Assembly: GCA_030670015.1 (NCBI GenBank)
Contig: DAOVCM010000027.1
Span: 1 to 8,447, forward strand
Length of the DNA stretch: 8,447 bases
Source of the DNA: Candidatus Bathyarchaeota archaeon
GTDB taxonomy: Archaea; Thermoproteota; Bathyarchaeia; TCS64
Direction: 5' to 3'
How positions within the stretch are numbered: position 1 is the first letter of the stretch; the number at the start of each line of letters is the position of its first letter. The position numbers and the translations under genes were made by a program. The notes below the pieces were generated by a model, which searched no databases, had not been told where the DNA came from, and saw only the letters and a list, made by a program, of their open reading frames with translations. Positions 6,548-8,447 of this stretch are shown here, piece after piece.

Positions 6548-7414
6548 ATGTTAAAGCCTCTATCAGGTATGAGGATATTGATATGTGGGAAGGGAGGAAG
6601 CGGGAAGAGTACGTTGGTTACCTTAGTGGCAAATGTATTGAGGGACAAAGGATACAAGGTTCATGTTTTAGACGGCGATCCATCCAACCCTGGACTTTAC
6701 AGGATGCTAGGATTCAAGGAAGCTCCTGAAACTCTCATAGAGTATTTTGGAGGAAAGGAATTCACTGGGGGAAAAGTAACATGTCCCGTGGATGATCCAA
6801 AACCATTGCCCGGAGCGGAGATCAGCCTAGATGAACTCCCAGCTGAGTATTACGTAGAAAAGAATGGAATAACCTTCTTTAGGTCAGGAAAAATAAAACG
6901 TGCATACGAGGGGTGTGACGGTCCAGAGGATAAGGTGACGAGAGATTTCTGGGTGCTTGGAAGTCATGTCACACTGATAGACATCAAGGCTGGCTACGAA
7001 CATTTCGGCAGAGGGGTTGAGGTAAAGATGGATGGGGTAATAACAGTAGTTGATCCTACTTCCACTTCCTTTGACATTGCTGAGGAGGTCAAGGAAATGG
7101 TAGATCAGATGAACAGAAAGATTGCACCAGCTACCCACCATTTAGATTCCGAAGATGCTGAAATATATGAAAGAGTTACCCAGGCGGTACAAAGGAAGTT
7201 CGTTTATGCAATTTTAAACAAAGTGAGATCAGAAGAGATAGAATCCATAATGACAAAAGAGCTGAAAAAGAGAGGAATGGAGCCCATAGGCTCTGTGCGT
7301 GATGACCCTGAAATATTCAAATCCTGTCTGGAAGGTACCCCCCTCAAAGAATCCGGGGCAAAAAAAGACATAGAAGAAATCGTGAACCATCTAGAAGGTC
7401 TAGTTGAGGAATAA
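6548..7414 (+). CDS. CooC/MinD-type P-loop ATPase (CooC-like)
   Basis: This belongs to the SIMIBI/MinD class of ATPases, in the CooC branch whose known member helps insert nickel into carbon monoxide dehydrogenase. The deviant Walker A motif GKGGSGKST spans residues 14-22, the switch I region LDGDPSNPGL is at 41-50, and IDIKAGYEHFGRG (144-156) matches the CooC signature D-x-x-AG-x-EHFGRG. NKV (224-226) resembles the base-binding motif. The CxC nickel/zinc-binding pair of characterised CooC proteins is not seen; the equivalent region seems to be EGCDGPEDK, with a single Cys123. It may therefore be a paralogue with another metalloenzyme client. I chose ATG 6548 (288 aa); ATG 6569 also precedes the core. 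The farther upstream codon at 6455 would overlap the regulator gene and the promoter. Its divergent partner is the Cys-rich regulator. No CODH gene is in the window. Confidence 0.88.
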   Translation: MLKPLSGMRILICGKGGSGKSTLVTLVANVLRDKGYKVHVLDGDPSNPGLYRMLGFKEAPETLIEYFGGKEFTGGKVTCPVDDPKPLPGAEISLDELPAEYYVEKNGITFFRSGKIKRAYEGCDGPEDKVTRDFWVLGSHVTLIDIKAGYEHFGRGVEVKMDGVITVVDPTSTSFDIAEEVKEMVDQMNRKIAPATHHLDSEDAEIYERVTQAVQRKFVYAILNKVRSEEIESIMTKELKKRGMEPIGSVRDDPEIFKSCLEGTPLKESGAKKDIEEIVNHLEGLVEE

Positions 7415-7466
7415 TAGGTGGGCAAAAAAAACGGCAAATCGATGCGTCTTCCCAATTTCCAACATT

Positions 7467-7504
7467 CTCTCAAAGTGTGCAGTGTTACTGTAATATCTTG
7501 AGAG
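7467..7504 (+). promoter_or_regulatory. Hairpin masking a ribosome binding site
   Basis: CTCTCAA (7467-7473) pairs perfectly with TTGAGAG (7498-7504). Inside, CAGT (7480-7483) pairs with ACTG (7487-7490) around a 3-nt loop, leaving internal loops of 6 and 7 nt. The right outer arm contains the GAGAGG of the ribosome binding site for the zinc-ribbon frame that opens at 7511-7514. The fold could therefore control translation, or act as a weak terminator for the ATPase gene ending at 7414. No T-run follows, which argues against a terminator. Confidence 0.35.
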
Positions 7505-7513
7505 GTGTAAAGG

Positions 7514-7699
7514 ATAGCTGGAAAGAAAATCTATGTTTGCCCAAAATTCCGTTTTAGATTTGACATAAGCTATGCTAGAATATTTGCATGTGCAGGTTGT
7601 CCCTTAGTTGTATCATGCAAATATATAAGGTGCCCAAAATGCAGTAACGAGTTTCCGATTCAACATTATCCAAGAGCCTTGGACTACAATATTAGGTAG
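7514..7699 (+). CDS. Small cysteine-rich zinc-ribbon-like protein, atypical start
   Basis: A frame opens after TAA at 7508-7510 and ends with TAG at 7697-7699, giving about 61 residues: GKKIYVCPKFRF, then CAGCPLVVSC and RCPKCSNEFPI. Cysteines at 9, 26, 29, 35, 40 and 43 (counted from ATA 7514) make one complete CPKC knuckle, a C-x2-C-x5-C cluster and a first knuckle whose second cysteine is replaced by Phe12 (TTC where TGC is expected). This is clearly protein-like, a zinc ribbon or small iron-sulfur protein. No ATG, GTG or TTG occurs in frame before the ribbon; ATA 7514 sits 6 nt after GAGAGGTG (7500-7507). It is either translated from a rare start, or is a decaying gene, or a base is missing in the assembly. 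I cannot name the family. It lies between the CooC-like ATPase and the DUF59 unit on the same strand. Confidence 0.55.
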   Translation: MAGKKIYVCPKFRFRFDISYARIFACAGCPLVVSCKYIRCPKCSNEFPIQHYPRALDYNIR

Positions 7700-7752
7700 C
7701 CTTGAAGTATTTAATGAAACACGTGATTGAAGAAAACATGGAGATACTATTC

Positions 7753-7777
7753 ACTTAACGGCGTTAATTTTTTATAT
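7753..7777 (+). promoter_or_regulatory. Second TTAAC-N3-GTTAA site plus TATA box
   Basis: TTAAC-GGC-GTTAA at 7755-7767 is a perfect 5-3-5 dyad with matching A (7753) and T (7769) outside. It shares its core and spacing with the site at 6508-6524. Directly adjoining is TTTTTTATAT (7768-7777), the best TATA-like element upstream of the DUF59 gene, predicting a start near 7800 and a leader of about 70 nt. The rest of 7700-7873 holds no gene that I would call: a 14-codon frame starting at 7714 ends within the dyad, and the long frame from TTG 7727 lacks family-like sequence before 7874. Confidence 0.5.
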
Positions 7778-7873
7778 CAGGGGGACTTGATACGAACGAA
7801 TGTCTGTTTGCATACCTATAGTGGTTCTCTCAATAACTGTTCATACAAACTCAGAGGACGGACAGTGAATGTG

Positions 7874-8179
7874 ATGCGTGAAAGTGAATTAGAGAAAGAT
7901 GTGTGTCAAGCGTTGGAGCAAGTGACGCACTCCGAGATAGACCTCAATCTAGTTGAGCTAGAGATGATCAACAACGTGATTGTCGAGGGTAAAGAGGACA
8001 CGCTCACCTTCGTGCCCCCTTTCATGCACATCCCCACCAAGGATCAGCTAATACAAAGCATGAGGGAAGCTCTGAAAAAGGTTGATGCGTTCATCGAGGT
8101 CGACATTATGTTTGCTGAGATGAACCAAGAGGGGTGCGCCGCGTTCATGAAGATGACGAGCGAGTTCTGGAGAGGTTAA
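7874..8179 (+). CDS. DUF59/MIP18-like protein, iron-sulfur assembly family
   Basis: The 101-residue protein has the length and pattern of MIP18-family (DUF59) proteins, which help assemble or deliver iron-sulfur clusters: VCQALEQVTHSEIDLNLVEL (10-29, matching the usual V-x-x-AL-x-x-V-x-D-x-EI-x-x-x-IVDLG), INNVIVEG, then TLTFVPPFMHIP and an amphipathic helix LIQSMREALKKV (59-70) followed by IEVDIMF. The conserved cysteine normally found after strand three (S/T-P-x-C-P) is missing; the segment reads VPPFMHIP. Cysteines remain only at 11 and 88. I chose ATG 7874 because the family pattern begins right after it; GTGA (7865-7868) is 5 nt upstream. The frame could extend to TTG 7727, but that extension is unlike the family and crosses the promoter. 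The membrane peptide gene follows 11 bp downstream. Confidence 0.72.
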   Translation: MRESELEKDVCQALEQVTHSEIDLNLVELEMINNVIVEGKEDTLTFVPPFMHIPTKDQLIQSMREALKKVDAFIEVDIMFAEMNQEGCAAFMKMTSEFWRG

Positions 8180-8190
8180 GAGGGTAAGAA

Positions 8191-8298
8191 ATGACGTGGC
8201 ATTGGCGGATCCTGATGGTCGTGCTCTTCGTCCTCTACAAATGGACCCTCTTCCCAGCACTGGGCAGCAATCCTTGCGGTATAGATTGGAAGACCTAA
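8191..8298 (+). CDS. Single-span membrane microprotein, 35 aa
   Basis: A 35-codon gene has a strong ribosome binding site, GAGGG (8180-8184), 6 nt before its ATG. The peptide begins MTWHWRILMVVLFVLYKW and has one hydrophobic segment at about residues 7-24, flanked by Trp/Arg at the N-side, and a short tail (PALGSNPCGIDWKT) with one cysteine. It sits 11 bp after the DUF59 gene and 11 bp before the DUF2249 gene, so it is probably in the same operon. I do not recognise the family. A role as a small membrane subunit or anchor for a partner complex is only a guess. Confidence 0.6.
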   Translation: MTWHWRILMVVLFVLYKWTLFPALGSNPCGIDWKT

Positions 8299-8309
8299 AA
8301 GTGATAAAA

Positions 8310-8447
8310 ATGGAAGCTAGAAGTCAAAAATGGGAGCGTCCCGAAGTTGTAACCATTGATGTGCGTTCACTGATCCCTTCCTATCGCCACCCCGTAATAC
8401 TCGCCATATTGGGTAAGTTGAGAGAGATAAGGGCCCCAGATGCCCTG
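8310..8447 (+). CDS. DUF2249-domain protein, N-terminal part (runs off the window)
   Basis: The first 46 codons of a gene are cut by the window edge. After a short leader (MEARSQKWERPEVV), the sequence TIDVRSLIPSYRHPVILAIL matches the start of DUF2249, whose usual form is LDVR-x-LPP-x-x-RH-x-x-I. DUF2249 proteins are small sulfur-carrier-like (TusA-fold) domains, often found near DUF59 proteins, hemerythrins and respiratory or denitrification genes; that association is from family knowledge. The ATG at 8310 is 11 bp after the microprotein gene, with GTGA at 8301-8304 as a weak ribosome binding site; an in-frame GTG at 8301 is an alternative start. Whether a second domain follows cannot be seen. 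Confidence 0.7.
   Translation, partial: MEARSQKWERPEVVTIDVRSLIPSYRHPVILAILGKLREIRAPDAL

Noticed and set aside
6316..6657. Minus-strand frame crossing the regulator start and the divergent promoter
   Set aside because: It overlaps three supported features (regulator gene, operator, CooC-like gene start) in a different frame and lacks family sequence.
7727..7873. N-terminal extension of the DUF59-like protein from TTG 7727
   Set aside because: The extension shows no family similarity and would include the dyad and TATA box; the family pattern starts right after ATG 7874.
1..8447. tRNA, rRNA, CRISPR array, insertion sequence or intein
   Set aside because: No cloverleaf-like region, no regular direct repeats, no transposase frame or terminal inverted repeats, and the RtcB sequence is continuous without an intein.

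Overview
The window looks archaeal. It carries an RtcB RNA ligase with its partner archease, a COG2522-type helix-turn-helix regulator with a cysteine-rich tail, a NikR-family ribbon-helix-helix repressor, TATA-box-like promoters just upstream of genes, and GGTG/GGAG ribosome binding sites. Composition is moderate, with AT-rich intergenic stretches. No rRNA or tRNA is present, so the lineage cannot be fixed from sequence alone. An uncultured mesophilic archaeon, such as a Bathyarchaeia-like or methanogen-related lineage, is only a guess.

Layout: 1-341 has no convincing gene. 342-542 (-) is a small hypothetical gene. 543-1008 is gene-poor and may hold a decayed reading frame. 1009-1425 (-) encodes a NikR-like metalloregulator, divergent from a three-gene metal ABC transporter operon at 1533-4051 (+): binding protein, ATPase, permease. 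A 28-bp dyad with the geometry of a NikR operator lies between them, over the transporter's probable TATA box.

Convergent with that operon is a minus-strand operon, read from 6467 down to 4116: Cys-rich HTH regulator, archease, RtcB. It shares a very compact bidirectional promoter with a plus-strand CooC/MinD-type ATPase gene (6548-7414). A perfect ATTTAAC-GAT-GTTAAAT dyad sits on that promoter. The same TTAAC-N3-GTTAA core recurs at 7755-7767, next to the TATA box of a third unit: a DUF59/MIP18-like protein, a 35-residue membrane protein and the start of a DUF2249 protein that runs off the right edge. Between the ATPase gene and this unit is a short cysteine-rich zinc-ribbon reading frame without a normal start codon, preceded by a hairpin that would cover its ribosome binding site.

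Taken together, the window seems to concern metal and iron-sulfur handling (NikR with a metal importer; a CooC-like ATPase; DUF59; DUF2249) next to RNA repair/tRNA splicing (archease, RtcB). The most interesting inference is that the Cys-rich regulator controls its own rtcB operon, the CooC-like gene and the DUF59/DUF2249 unit through the shared dyad, which would place RNA ligase in a redox- or metal-responsive regulon.
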